DNA from: Fundidesulfovibrio magnetotacticus
GTDB taxonomy: Bacteria; Desulfobacterota; Desulfovibrionia; Desulfovibrionales; Desulfovibrionaceae
Length of the DNA stretch: 64,000 nt
Assembly: GCF_013019105.1 (NCBI RefSeq)
Contig: NZ_BLTE01000001.1
Location: forward strand, 496,001 to 560,000
Reading direction: 5' to 3'
A program made the translations under genes and the position numbers. Numbering within the stretch: the stretch's first letter is position 1; each line of letters begins with the position of its first letter. The notes under the pieces were generated by a model that searched no databases, was not told where the DNA came from, and saw nothing but the letters and a program-made list of their open reading frames with translations. This document shows, piece after piece, positions 1-8,360 of this stretch.

Positions 1-492
1 ATAGTGCGGGAACACCCGCAGAAAATGTTCCAGGCTCGCCCGCGAGATCGAAACGATCCAGTCCGCGCGCAGGCTCGCCCCAAACACCCCGTCCAGGCAC
101 CCCACCCGGTTCTGCTCCGTGGTCCAGCCCGGGTTCTCCAGGAACGACAGGTCGTACAACGTATAAACCTGCCGCGCTCGCTTCAACCCCACGGGACAAA
201 AGAAATTGTTGGAATGCACCACGTCCGGCCCGCCCAGGCGCGCCTCGAAATCCTCGGGCGGTTCGCGCCAGAAACGCTTGCTGCGCTCGAACCAGCGGAA
301 CGTCGGACCACGCCGCCCCTCGCCAGGACACGAACACGCCCCGGGCCGGGGCTCCCAGTAGAGGTCCCCGAAGTGCGGATAGAACACGAAACGCACCCCG
401 CGCGCCGCCAAGGCGTGCACCAGCCCGTGCGCCAGGTAACCGCAACCGGCCTTGCCCGCACCCGTCTGGCTGACGTCGAAGCCTACCAGCAT
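1..492 (-). CDS. Glycosyltransferase family 4, N-terminal part (runs off the left edge)
   Basis: The ATG at 492-490 opens a frame that stays open to base 1, giving 164 residues with no stop, so the gene continues beyond the window. The protein begins MLVGFDVSQTGAGKAGCGY, the glycine-rich acceptor-side loop of GT-B glycosyltransferases. It then reads FYPHFGDLYW, VVHSNNFF and YTLYDLSFLENPGWTTEQN, a Rossmann-type N-terminal domain close to other group-1 transferases in this locus. The donor-binding C-terminal domain is not present. It is the last visible gene of a minus-strand polysaccharide run (wzm, wzt, GT4, GT2, this gene), separated from the GT2 by a 300-bp repeat region. The sugar substrate cannot be inferred. 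Confidence 0.8.
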   Translation of the reverse strand, partial: MLVGFDVSQTGAGKAGCGYLAHGLVHALAARGVRFVFYPHFGDLYWEPRPGACSCPGEGRRGPTFRWFERSKRFWREPPEDFEARLGGPDVVHSNNFFCPVGLKRARQVYTLYDLSFLENPGWTTEQNRVGCLDGVFGASLRADWIVSISRASLEHFLRVFPHY

Positions 493-796
493 GCGCGCCC
501 CCGGAGAACGGGGCTCCGCCCCGGACCCCGCCGGGCTCCGCCCGGACCCGGCAGGGCGCTGCCCTGCACCCGCCAGGGCTCCGCCCTGCACCCGCCAGGG
601 GGGGGCCCCCCCTGGACCCGCAATTGCTGCGCGGGCTTCACCAGGCACGCCGGAGACGACCAGGCGCAAGCAGCAGACAGCCGCCGACGCGAAGCAACCG
701 CCGGGTCCAGGGGGAGGCTCTCCCCCTGGCGGGAGAGTGCAGAGAGGGCGGAGCCCTCTTTGCCCGCCGGAGGCCTCTTCTCCCTTCTTCTCGCGC
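493..796. repeat. GC-rich intergenic repeat mosaic, two modules in opposite orientation
   Basis: This gene-free stretch is built of short GC-rich palindromic blocks such as GGGCGGAGCCC, GGGCAGCGCCC and CCAGGGCGGAGCCCTGG. A minus-oriented module lies at about 507-643 and a plus-oriented module at about 701-777. The plus module ends in the GAGAGTGCAGAGAGGGCGG... CCGCCGGAGGC block also found at 13,785-13,826. The same vocabulary recurs at 13,414-13,826, 19,366-19,440, 43,558-44,092 and 51,901-52,011. No protein family is recognisable on either strand. Confidence 0.75.
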
Positions 797-1645
797 TCAC
801 AACCACGACTTCACCGTCCGCCACAGGCTGGCGGGGATCGTCCGGTTCCAGCGCAGGCTGGCGCCCAGCGCCGCCGCAGCGATGAGGGCGGTGGTGTACC
901 GCCTGGCGGGGTCGAAGCCCATGGTGTCGCGCAGGAGGGTGTGGGCCCAGTTGCAGAGCCAGCGGTCGGGGACCCGGCCAAGGGTGTCGGCGAGCATACG
1001 GTTGATTTCGGTGTGCACGGGGAGGCGCTGGCCCAGGGTCTTGGTGTCGGGGTAGAAGCGCGAGCCCGCGAGCTTCACGGGCAGGTGGTGGAAGCGCGCC
1101 CCGGCCAGGCCCAGGCGCAGCCAGAATTCGTAGTCCATGCAATAGCGCAGGTTCACGTCGGGGAGCCCGAAGCGGCCGACGACGCGGCGTCGGAAGAAGA
1201 GCGCGGGCTGGCAGATGATGCAGCGCTCCTCCAGGGCCGTGAGGTCGAAGGGTTCGACGGGATATTCCTCGATGAAGGCGTCGTGCTCGTCGATGTGGTC
1301 GGCCTGGCCGTAGAGCACGTCGCACTCGGGGTGCGCGGCGAAGTGGTCCAGCACGGCGCGCAGCGCGCCGGGGTAGTACACGTCGTCGGAGTTGAGCCAG
1401 CCGATGATCTCGCCGGAGGTGACGGCGATGCCCTTGTTGAGGGCGTCGGTCTGGCCCTTGTCGCGTTCGGAGACGAAAAGGAGGCGTCCTTCGTAGGCCC
1501 TGGCCACGTCGGCGGTCTCGTCGCAGGAGCCGCCGTCCATGATCACGTATTCCAGGTCCACGCCCTGGGAGAGCACGGAGTCGATGGTGCGGCCGATGAA
1601 GCGGCCCTGGTTGAAACTGGGGGTGACGACGCTCAGGGTCGGCAT
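797..1645 (-). CDS. Glycosyltransferase family 2
   Basis: This 282-residue GT-A enzyme presumably adds a sugar to a surface polysaccharide at the cytoplasmic face of the inner membrane. It starts MPTLSVVTPSFNQGRFIGRT, has the nucleotide-binding DGGS at residues 37-40 and the DxD-equivalent NSDD at 85-88. A long C-terminal part (PDRWLCNWAHTLLRD...) has no obvious membrane span. The start codon overlaps the end of the upstream GT4 gene by 13 bases, so the two are translated from one message. It closely resembles the plus-strand GT2 at 6,748 (same TPSFNQGR opening), which suggests an old duplication. Donor and acceptor are unknown. Confidence 0.9.
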   Translation of the reverse strand: MPTLSVVTPSFNQGRFIGRTIDSVLSQGVDLEYVIMDGGSCDETADVARAYEGRLLFVSERDKGQTDALNKGIAVTSGEIIGWLNSDDVYYPGALRAVLDHFAAHPECDVLYGQADHIDEHDAFIEEYPVEPFDLTALEERCIICQPALFFRRRVVGRFGLPDVNLRYCMDYEFWLRLGLAGARFHHLPVKLAGSRFYPDTKTLGQRLPVHTEINRMLADTLGRVPDRWLCNWAHTLLRDTMGFDPARRYTTALIAAAALGASLRWNRTIPASLWRTVKSWL

Positions 1646-3279
1646 GGGGTCTCCAGGAGATCGAGGGGATGGGACCCGGCGAGGGCCAGGCGATCGCAGC
1701 GCACGTCGCGGGGGTTCTCGAAGGCGATGTCCAGGCAGCCGCCGTAGGGGCTGGCGAGGCGGCGGATGTCCAGGCTCGCGCCGGGCGCGAGGGTCGCGGG
1801 GACGGGCAGGGGCTTGCCGTCCAGGCTGGCGCGCACGGCCACGGGCTCGGGGCCGTGGTTGACGAAGCGCGCCTCGATCCACTGTCTGCCGGAGGCGGGG
1901 CCGAAGGCGGCGAAGACGGGGCCGCTGACCCGCCCGCCGGCGATGCCGTCCAGGGCGTGGCTCTGCGCACCCAGGCCGCGCAGGGCCTCGTCCAGGAGGT
2001 CCAGGTAGGCCTGGGCCATGTCCTGGGGGCCGCCCATGGCGGCGGCGCGGGCCAGGCCCCTTGCCGAGAGCTCGGCGGCCAGGCCGGGTTCCAGGGCCAG
2101 GCGGGCCAGGGTCTGGGCCACGTCCTCGGGCTTGCGCGGGTCGAAGAGGAGCACGGCGTCGCCACCCACCTCGGGGAGGCTGGTCACGTCGGAGCAGGCC
2201 ACGGGCACGCCCAGGGACATGGCCTCGGCCACGGGCATGCCGTAGCCCTCGAAGAGCGAGGGGAAGACCAGGGCCAGGGACGCGGCCGTGAGCGCGGCCA
2301 GATCGTCGTCGCTGACGTAGCCGGTGAAGAGCGTGCGCTCCGCGACGCCCATGGCGCGGGCGGCCTCCTTGAGGGCCTGGGCCTGACCGGTATCGGCCCC
2401 GGTGAGCACGAGCTTCACGGGCGCGTCCGGGTGGGCGCGGGCGAAGAGCGAGAAGGCCGTGAGGAGCACGGCGTGGTTCTTGTGGGGCCAGAAGTTGGCC
2501 GGATAGATGAAGTAGCCCTTGGGGGAGAGCCCCAGGCGGTCCAGCACGGCGCGGGTCTCGGCCTCGGAAGGAGGGGTGAGGCGGCGCGGGATGAGGATGT
2601 GCACGGTGCGCGCCTTTTCGGGCGGCAGCTTGCCGTATTCCAGCACCGTGGAGCGCACGTAGTCCGAGATGCAGGCCAGACGCGCCGAGCGGCGCGCGGC
2701 CAGCTGGAAGGTCTGGTCGCGGCCCCGGCGCTCCTCGTCGGAGAAGAACTGGGGGTAGTAGTGGTACTGGAGGTCGTAGATCACGCTGACCAGGGGGATG
2801 GCCGGATCCTGGAAATAGGGGCGCGTGAAGGGGCAGAACCAGGCGTCGATGGGGCGTCCCAGGAGCTTTTTCGGGGGCCTGGCCAGCCACTGCTTGCGGG
2901 CCGGGAGCACCTTGAGGTTGGGGGCCTCCAGGGCGCGCAGCTCGTCCAGGGCGGCGGGGTTGGCCACCAAGACAAAGGTGCGCTCCGGGGCCATGGCGGC
3001 CATGGTCTCCAGGAGCACCAGGGTGAAGACCTTGGCCCCGCCGTTGGCCCCGCCGGGCAAGAGCGGCCAGAGGTCCACGGCGACCAGGGGGGATTCTCCC
3101 GGCCTGCGCCCGGCGCAGAGGGCGGGGAACGTCCGGCCCAGGCCCTTCAAGCCCATGTCCCACCAGCGCCAGAGCTTGGGGACGTTCAGGAGCAGGCGTT
3201 CGAAAAACGCCGGAAGCGGGGCCTCGGCCCGGAAGCCCGTGGAGAGGTCCCGAATGACGGCCTTGAAGTCTTCGTTCAT
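1633..3279 (-). CDS. Glycosyltransferase family 4 with extra C-terminal domain
   Basis: This 548-residue protein is a retaining GT-B transferase. The donor-site region reads FPSLFEGYGMPVAEAM, containing the E-x7-E motif, followed by CSDVTSLPEVGGDAVLLFDP. NFWPHKNH is the usual hinge-side loop. After the GT4 core ends (about residue 435) there is a further 110-residue region rich in short beta segments (GRQWIEARFVNHGPEPVAVRA), which looks like a carbohydrate-binding or immunoglobulin-like module. The start codon overlaps the stop of the wzt-like gene (ATGA, 3276-3279), giving translational coupling. It probably builds the polymer exported by the adjacent ABC system. Confidence 0.9.
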   Translation of the reverse strand: MNEDFKAVIRDLSTGFRAEAPLPAFFERLLLNVPKLWRWWDMGLKGLGRTFPALCAGRRPGESPLVAVDLWPLLPGGANGGAKVFTLVLLETMAAMAPERTFVLVANPAALDELRALEAPNLKVLPARKQWLARPPKKLLGRPIDAWFCPFTRPYFQDPAIPLVSVIYDLQYHYYPQFFSDEERRGRDQTFQLAARRSARLACISDYVRSTVLEYGKLPPEKARTVHILIPRRLTPPSEAETRAVLDRLGLSPKGYFIYPANFWPHKNHAVLLTAFSLFARAHPDAPVKLVLTGADTGQAQALKEAARAMGVAERTLFTGYVSDDDLAALTAASLALVFPSLFEGYGMPVAEAMSLGVPVACSDVTSLPEVGGDAVLLFDPRKPEDVAQTLARLALEPGLAAELSARGLARAAAMGGPQDMAQAYLDLLDEALRGLGAQSHALDGIAGGRVSGPVFAAFGPASGRQWIEARFVNHGPEPVAVRASLDGKPLPVPATLAPGASLDIRRLASPYGGCLDIAFENPRDVRCDRLALAGSHPLDLLETPCRP

Positions 3280-4673
3280 GCGCTCTCGCAGTGGGGGTTG
3301 GGGTCCTGGTCCCGGGGCGGCAGGAAGGCCGTGCTGGCGTTTCCGGGAAGATTGGCCGCTCCGTGGTGGGTGAGCTGAACGGGCGCGGTGTCGGTGGTGC
3401 GGAAGACCACCGAGAAGCTGCCCGCGTTGGAGAGCGCGGAGAGCACGGCGTTGCGCGAATCCAGCTCCGGGTGGGTCATTTCGGCGCGGCGGGCGAAGTC
3501 CTCGCGGGTCATGGCGGTGAGGCCCACGCCGAAGGCGTATTCACCGATGCCCAGGTCCAGCTTCACCTCATAGATGAAGCGCAGGCGACTCCCGGCCGGA
3601 ACGCTCTCGGGGACGCGGCAGTCGTACTGCAGGGTGTTCTTGCCGAAGACGATGACGCCCTGCTCGCTGACGATCTCCACCCCCGCCACGGGCACTTCCA
3701 GGGGCTCGCGGACGTGGTATTCCACGCAGAAGCGGGCGGTGGCCCCCTGCTCGAAGGCGCGGCAGGGCCGGCCGGAGCAGTCGGTGAGGGCCACGGCCTC
3801 GCAGACGGCGAAGCCGGATTCGGCGCGCCCGGCGGCGGAGAGGTCCAGGAAGGCCTCGGGGGCGGGCCAGGGGGCGTCCTCTCCGAAGGGTTCGGGGGCG
3901 GGCAGTTCCGCGTCCAGCCCGGAAGGCGCGGGGCATGCGGAGCCCGGCCCCAGCATGTAGATCTTCACGGCGTCCATGGCCGGACCAAGGAACTTGACGC
4001 CCCCGCGCTCCAGGTAGAGGGCGCGCGAGCAGAACTGGGCCACGTCGTTCATGGCGTGGGAGACCAGCACCACGGCCACACCCTTGTCCATGAGCTGGCG
4101 CAGGCGGGCGTAGCAGCGCTGGCGGAAGAACACGTCGCCCACGGCCAGGGCCTCGTCCACGATGAGCAGCTCGGGCTCCAGGCAGATGGTCACGGCGAAG
4201 GCCAGGCGCAGGAACATGCCCGAGGAGTAGGTGCGCACGGGCTGGTCGATGTGCGCGCCGATGTCGGCGAAGGCCAGGATGTCGTCCAGGCGCTCCTGGG
4301 CCACGCGCCGGGGCACGCCCAAGACGGCTGCGTTCACGAACACGTTCTGGCGTCCGGTGAAGTCGGGCTTGAAGCCGCTGCCCAGCTCCAGGAGGGCGGC
4401 CACGCGCCCGGGGGTCTCCACGCGGCCCAGGGTGGGTTGGAGCACCCCGGCCATCACCTGGAGGAGCGTGGACTTGCCCGCCCCGTTGCGCCCGATGATG
4501 CCGAAGGCCTCGCCGGGGGCGATGTCGAAGCTTACGTCCCGGAGCGCCCAGTGTTCCTTGTAGAAGCGCCGCCCGCCCACGGCCAGGAGCTGGCGCAGAC
4601 GGTCGCGCGGGCTCTGGTAGAGGTGGTAGACCTTGCCCACGCCCTCCACGCTCACGAGGGGGCTAGAGGACAT
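3276..4673 (-). CDS. wzt: Polysaccharide ABC exporter, ATP-binding subunit (Wzt type)
   Basis: This 465-residue ATPase powers export of an undecaprenyl-linked O-antigen or similar polymer. Walker A GRNGAGKST is at residues 61-69, the signature YSSGMFLRLAFA at 149-160 and Walker B LLIVDEALAVGD at 169-180. The GSGFKPDFTGRQN stretch between them is typical of the Wzt/TagH/RfbE branch. Residues about 260-430 form a second domain (CDCSGRP... FCVEYHVREPLEVPVAG... LGIGEYAFGVGL) matching the Wzt C-terminal polymer-recognition fold, so export is probably tied to a specific chain terminus. It overlaps the wzm stop by 11 bases. The symbol is by family only. Confidence 0.92.
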   Translation of the reverse strand: MSSSPLVSVEGVGKVYHLYQSPRDRLRQLLAVGGRRFYKEHWALRDVSFDIAPGEAFGIIGRNGAGKSTLLQVMAGVLQPTLGRVETPGRVAALLELGSGFKPDFTGRQNVFVNAAVLGVPRRVAQERLDDILAFADIGAHIDQPVRTYSSGMFLRLAFAVTICLEPELLIVDEALAVGDVFFRQRCYARLRQLMDKGVAVVLVSHAMNDVAQFCSRALYLERGGVKFLGPAMDAVKIYMLGPGSACPAPSGLDAELPAPEPFGEDAPWPAPEAFLDLSAAGRAESGFAVCEAVALTDCSGRPCRAFEQGATARFCVEYHVREPLEVPVAGVEIVSEQGVIVFGKNTLQYDCRVPESVPAGSRLRFIYEVKLDLGIGEYAFGVGLTAMTREDFARRAEMTHPELDSRNAVLSALSNAGSFSVVFRTTDTAPVQLTHHGAANLPGNASTAFLPPRDQDPNPHCESA

Positions 4674-5538
4674 CGGCGAACACCTTCTTGAGCTGCATGA
4701 ACCACGCGAACCCCGCCAGCAGGAAGGTCAGGGCGAAGAGCGTGCACAGGCCGAGCGCCGTCCAGTCCGGGGTCTGGCCCCAGAGGAGCGTGCGCCGGAA
4801 GTGCTCGATGATCGGATGCAGCGGGTTGAGCGACAGGAGGAAGCGGTAGCGCTCGGGCACGGCCGTGAGCGGGTAGACGATGGGCGTCAGGAAGAAATAA
4901 AGCTGCATGAAGGCCCCCACCGCGTGCCCGGCGTCCTTGGCGGCCACGCCTACGGGCGCCAGCCACAGCCCCAGGCCCGAGGCGAAGAGCGCCAGCGGCA
5001 CGTAGCCCAACGGGGCCAGCAGCGCCGTGGCGGGCAGCCCCTCCCCGGTGAAGGCCCGGGCCAGGCACACCAGCCCAAGAGCCACCAGCGATTGCAGGCA
5101 CAAAGCCAGCACCACGCTGACGGGCAGCACCTCCAGGGGGAAGACCACTTTTTTGACGAAGTTCACGTTCTCGCTCATCACCGTGGCCCCGCGCGCGGCG
5201 GCCCCGGCCACAACCTCGAAGCAGGCCAGGCCGGTAAGGAGCGCCAGGGCGAACTCCATCACCCCGCCCTGTCCGGCCCCGCTCCAGGTGGCCTTGAGCA
5301 CCACCGAGAAGACGAAGGTGTAAACGGCCAGGCTGGTCAGGGGCGTCACCAGACTCCAGAGCATGCCGAGCACGGTGCCCTGGTAACGCCCGGAAAACTC
5401 CAGGCGGGTGAATTCGCGCAGGATTTCGCCATGGCGCGCGAAATGGCGGGCCACCCCCAGGGGGGAGGCCAGACGCGCGGTCTGTCGCAGAGTGGAGGCG
5501 AGCCCCAGGGGCGGCTGGGCCAGGATGATCTTTCGCAT
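4663..5538 (-). CDS. wzm: Polysaccharide ABC exporter, membrane subunit (Wzm type, ABC-2)
   Basis: This 291-residue integral membrane protein of the ABC-2 family forms the channel partner of the Wzt-like ATPase encoded immediately downstream. About six hydrophobic segments are visible after a cytoplasmic N-terminus (REFTRLEFSGRYQGTVLGMLW is the amphipathic interface helix typical of Wzm/TagG). The family block YFFLTPIVYPLTAVPERYRFLLSLNPLHPIIEHFR lies near residues 215-250. It is the first gene of the minus-strand run and diverges from the GT4 at 5,596 across only 57 bases. Confidence 0.92.
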   Translation of the reverse strand: MRKIILAQPPLGLASTLRQTARLASPLGVARHFARHGEILREFTRLEFSGRYQGTVLGMLWSLVTPLTSLAVYTFVFSVVLKATWSGAGQGGVMEFALALLTGLACFEVVAGAAARGATVMSENVNFVKKVVFPLEVLPVSVVLALCLQSLVALGLVCLARAFTGEGLPATALLAPLGYVPLALFASGLGLWLAPVGVAAKDAGHAVGAFMQLYFFLTPIVYPLTAVPERYRFLLSLNPLHPIIEHFRRTLLWGQTPDWTALGLCTLFALTFLLAGFAWFMQLKKVFADVL

Positions 5539-5595
5539 GAACAGGCTTGCCTATTCCAGAAATTTGGCGCATGTCAACGCGCCGGAGACCCCGGC
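5539..5595. promoter_or_regulatory. Divergent intergenic region of the polysaccharide locus
   Basis: Fifty-seven bases separate the divergent start codons of wzm and the plus-strand GT4. It is noticeably more AT-rich than its flanks (CTATTCCAGAAATTTGGCG). By position it must hold the promoters for one or both halves of the locus. No convincing -35/-10 pair could be picked. Confidence 0.35.
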
Positions 5596-6744
5596 ATGCC
5601 CAAGGTCCTGCGCGTCGGCATCGACGCAAGCCCCTTAAGCTACCCCTACCGCACCGGCATCGGCCGCTACCTGGAGAGCATTCTGCCCCATGTGGTGGAG
5701 TCCGCCGGGGACAGGGCCCGCTTCACGCTCTTCGCGGGCAAGCCCCTGGTGAACCCCGTGGCCCTGGACCTGGTGGAACGAGGCCTGGCGCGGGCGCGCA
5801 CCGTGAACACCCCCTCGCTCTACGCCTGGCAGCAGACCGGCATGCTGGTCCAGCGCCTTTTCACGCGCCTGGACGTGTTTTTCTCGCCCGACGGGCTCTT
5901 TCCGCCCTTCCTGCCCGGCAAGGCCGTGGGCATGTACCACGACGTGCTCTGGGAGGCCCACCCCGAAACGCTGGCCTGGCACATCCGCTCGGTGTTCCGC
6001 CTGCGCCACAAGGCCGGGCTCAAGCGCGCGGACCGTGCCCTCACGTGCAGCCAGGCCTCGCGCGGGGAGATGCTGAGGGTGTTCGGCAAGGTGGCCCAGA
6101 AACTGGAAATCCTGCCCACCCACGGCGTGGACATGGTGCACTTCCGCCCCCCCGGCGAGGACGAGGCCCACCTGGCCCGCGATTTCCGCGAGCGCCACGG
6201 CCTCACCGAACCGTTCCTGCTCACGGCGGGCAACCTTCAGCCCCACAAGAACCTCTCCGTGGTGCCCCTCGCGCTGGACATCCTGCGCCGCGCCGGACGC
6301 GAGATCCCCATGCTGGCGGTGGCCGGATTCGGCGACCGGGAGGCCCTGCTGGCCACCCTGCCCGAGGGCTTCCCCAAGGAGCGCGTGCGCTGCCTGGGCT
6401 ACCTCTCCGAGGCCGACCTCTGCCAGGCCTACCGCCTGGCGCTGGCCTACGTGTTCCCCTCGCTCTACGAGGGGTTCGGGTTTCCCGTGGTGGAGGCCCA
6501 GGCCAGCGGCGCGCCCGTGGTCTACGCCGACGCCGCGAGCCTGCCCGAGGTGGCGGGCGACGCCGGGCTGGCCTTCGACCCCGCCTCCCCGGAAGACCTG
6601 GCCGCCCGCCTCGCCCAGGTGCTTGACGACCCGGACCTGCGCAAACGCATGGTGGCCAAGGGCTTCGTCCAGTCCTCCCGCTACCGCTGGGACCGCGCCG
6701 GGGAAACCCTCTGGCGCGTGCTGCGCGAAACCGCCGGAGCGTAA
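5596..6744 (+). CDS. Glycosyltransferase family 4
   Basis: This 382-residue GT-B glycosyltransferase has the N-terminal acceptor loop RVGIDASPLSYPYRTGIGRY. The hinge loop is TAGNLQPHKNLSVV. The donor-site block FPSLYEGFGFPVVEAQASGAPVVYADAASLPEVAGDAG contains the E-x7-E catalytic and ribose-binding pair. Several in-frame upstream codons run across the wzm region but encode nothing family-like, so the ATG at 5,596 is preferred. The next gene begins 3 bases after the stop. It is likely a mannosyl- or rhamnosyl-type transferase judging from the WbdA/mtfB-like motifs, but the sugar is not determinable. Confidence 0.9.
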   Translation: MPKVLRVGIDASPLSYPYRTGIGRYLESILPHVVESAGDRARFTLFAGKPLVNPVALDLVERGLARARTVNTPSLYAWQQTGMLVQRLFTRLDVFFSPDGLFPPFLPGKAVGMYHDVLWEAHPETLAWHIRSVFRLRHKAGLKRADRALTCSQASRGEMLRVFGKVAQKLEILPTHGVDMVHFRPPGEDEAHLARDFRERHGLTEPFLLTAGNLQPHKNLSVVPLALDILRRAGREIPMLAVAGFGDREALLATLPEGFPKERVRCLGYLSEADLCQAYRLALAYVFPSLYEGFGFPVVEAQASGAPVVYADAASLPEVAGDAGLAFDPASPEDLAARLAQVLDDPDLRKRMVAKGFVQSSRYRWDRAGETLWRVLRETAGA

Positions 6745-6747
6745 GCC

Positions 6748-7602
6748 GTGGCCGCGCTGCCCACGTTCACCATCGTCACGCCCTCCTTCAACCAGGGGCG
6801 CTACCTGCGGCGCAACCTGGAGAGCGTGGCCGGCCAGCAGGGCGTTTCCGTGGAGCACATCCTCCTGGACGGCGGCTCCACCGACGACACCCTGGACGTG
6901 ATCGCACGCCACGGCGGCCACCTGGCCCACTGGCGCAGCGCCCCGGACGGCGGGCAGACGGCATCGCTCATCGAGGGATTTTCGCGGGCCAGGGGCCAGG
7001 TCTGGGGCTGGCTCAACTCCGACGACTACCTCTGGGACGAGCGCGCCCTGCTCCACGTGGCCGAAGCCTTCGCGGCAAGGCCCGAGGCGGCCATGGTCAG
7101 CGGAGACACCGTGCTCGTCACCGAGGACGAACGGCCCGCCATGCTGGACATGGTGCCCGGCCCCTCGGCCCGCAAGATGCGCTACACCATGTGCGTGCCG
7201 CAGCAGTCCACGTTCTGGCGCGCCGAGGCCTACCGCGCCGTGGGCGGCATCGACCCCGCCTTCCGCTACTGCATGGATTTCGACCTCTTCCAGCGCATGA
7301 GCCAGGGGCGGGCCATGGCGCGCGTGCCGCGCTTCGTGGCGGCCTTCCGGCTTCAGCCCGCCTCCAAGACAGCCACCTGGGGCGACGTGTACCGCCGCGA
7401 GGTGGCCCTGTGCCAGTCCCGCTACGGCAGGGGGGCGCTCCACTGGCTGGCCGTGAAGGCCGTGACCATGGAACTGCGCCTTGGCTCGGCCGCGGCCGAA
7501 CTGGCGGCCCTGGCCTCGGGGCGCAAGCTCCCCTGCCTGGCCAACTGCCGCTGGGAGCCGTGCCGCGCCTTCGCCAGGAAACGCCACGGGCTTTCGTTCT
7601 GA
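6748..7602 (+). CDS. Glycosyltransferase family 2
   Basis: This 284-residue GT-A glycosyltransferase starts at a GTG three bases after the preceding stop, so the two genes are co-translated. DGGSTDDT is at residues 41-48 and NSDDY at 90-94. The latter is the metal-binding DxD equivalent. The C-terminal third (VFRLQPASKTATWGDVYRREVALCQSRYG type region) matches the same class as the GT2 at 797-1645. A Cys-rich tail (KLPCLANCRWEPCRAF) is unusual. Role: polymer assembly in the surface-polysaccharide locus. Confidence 0.9.
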   Translation: MAALPTFTIVTPSFNQGRYLRRNLESVAGQQGVSVEHILLDGGSTDDTLDVIARHGGHLAHWRSAPDGGQTASLIEGFSRARGQVWGWLNSDDYLWDERALLHVAEAFAARPEAAMVSGDTVLVTEDERPAMLDMVPGPSARKMRYTMCVPQQSTFWRAEAYRAVGGIDPAFRYCMDFDLFQRMSQGRAMARVPRFVAAFRLQPASKTATWGDVYRREVALCQSRYGRGALHWLAVKAVTMELRLGSAAAELAALASGRKLPCLANCRWEPCRAFARKRHGLSF

Positions 7603-7622
7603 GACGCCTTCCCACCGGCGCG

Positions 7623-8183
7623 ATGCAAGACTCTCTCTTTCCCAGACTCCTGCGCCACCTGCGTCTGAAGCCGGACACCCCGGCCGCCGCCGAAGCCCTG
7701 CCCCTCTGGGACGAGGCCCTTGCGCTGGCCCGCCCGACAACCTGGCGCGAGCAACTGCCCATCGGGGACTTCCTCCGGGAATTCGCGCCCCACGCGGCCC
7801 AAAGCCGCGACCTGGCACGCACCCTGGTGGGCTGTACGAGCGTTGTTCTGCTCGCCGCCACCCTGGGCGAGGGCGTGGAGCGACGCGCCGGGGAGCGCTT
7901 CGCCTCGGGCAGGCCCTTCGCGGGCTACGTGCTGGACAGGATGGGCAGCTTCCTTGTGGAGCAGGCCATGAAGGAGCTGCACGCCGGGGTGCGCTCCGGC
8001 CAGGCCACGCGCGGGGGCCGGGCCACACGCCGCTACAGCCCCGGCTACGGCGACTTCCCCCTGGAGGCCCAGGCCCACTTTCTGCGCCTGGCGGGCCCTG
8101 CCCTGCAGGGCCTCGGCCTCACGGCCGGGTTCGCCCTGGTCCCGGCCAAGACCGTCACCGCCGTGTGCGGCCTCGCGGACTGA
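7623..8183 (+). CDS. Stand-alone B12-dependent methionine synthase activation domain protein
   Basis: This 186-residue protein carries the AdoMet-binding signature of the MetH reactivation module: RYSPGYGDFP at residues 137-146 followed by LVPAKTVTAVCG at 172-183. In canonical MetH this domain is the C-terminal module that supports reductive methylation of cob(II)alamin using S-adenosylmethionine. Many anaerobes encode it as a separate polypeptide acting with a truncated MetH. Residues 1-125 are helical and match the N-terminal half of such stand-alone proteins. It lies 20 bases after a glycosyltransferase and 177 bases before another, an odd context. No metH is in the window. Confidence 0.82.
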   Translation: MQDSLFPRLLRHLRLKPDTPAAAEALPLWDEALALARPTTWREQLPIGDFLREFAPHAAQSRDLARTLVGCTSVVLLAATLGEGVERRAGERFASGRPFAGYVLDRMGSFLVEQAMKELHAGVRSGQATRGGRATRRYSPGYGDFPLEAQAHFLRLAGPALQGLGLTAGFALVPAKTVTAVCGLAD

Positions 8184-8360
8184 TCCCGCGGAGTCCGCCC
8201 CATGGTCTCGCGGCGGCGGGAGTCGCCTCCGGGCGCGCCCTCGCGGGCTGAGCGCCGGGAGCGCGCCAGGGCGCTGCCCGCCGCCGACGCCCCCCCGCCT
8301 CGTGCGGCATCACGGGCCCTGCCCCTTCCCCTGGGGCCTCCGGGCGGCTATACCTCCTCC

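Noticed and set aside
507-777. CRISPR-like array
   Set aside because: Repeats are of unequal length, palindromic and without spacer-repeat regularity; no cas genes.
4633-5595. Long open plus-strand frame running through the wzt/wzm region
   Set aside because: It is antisense to genes with clear domains. Open reverse frames are common at this GC content. The family sequence begins only at 5,596.
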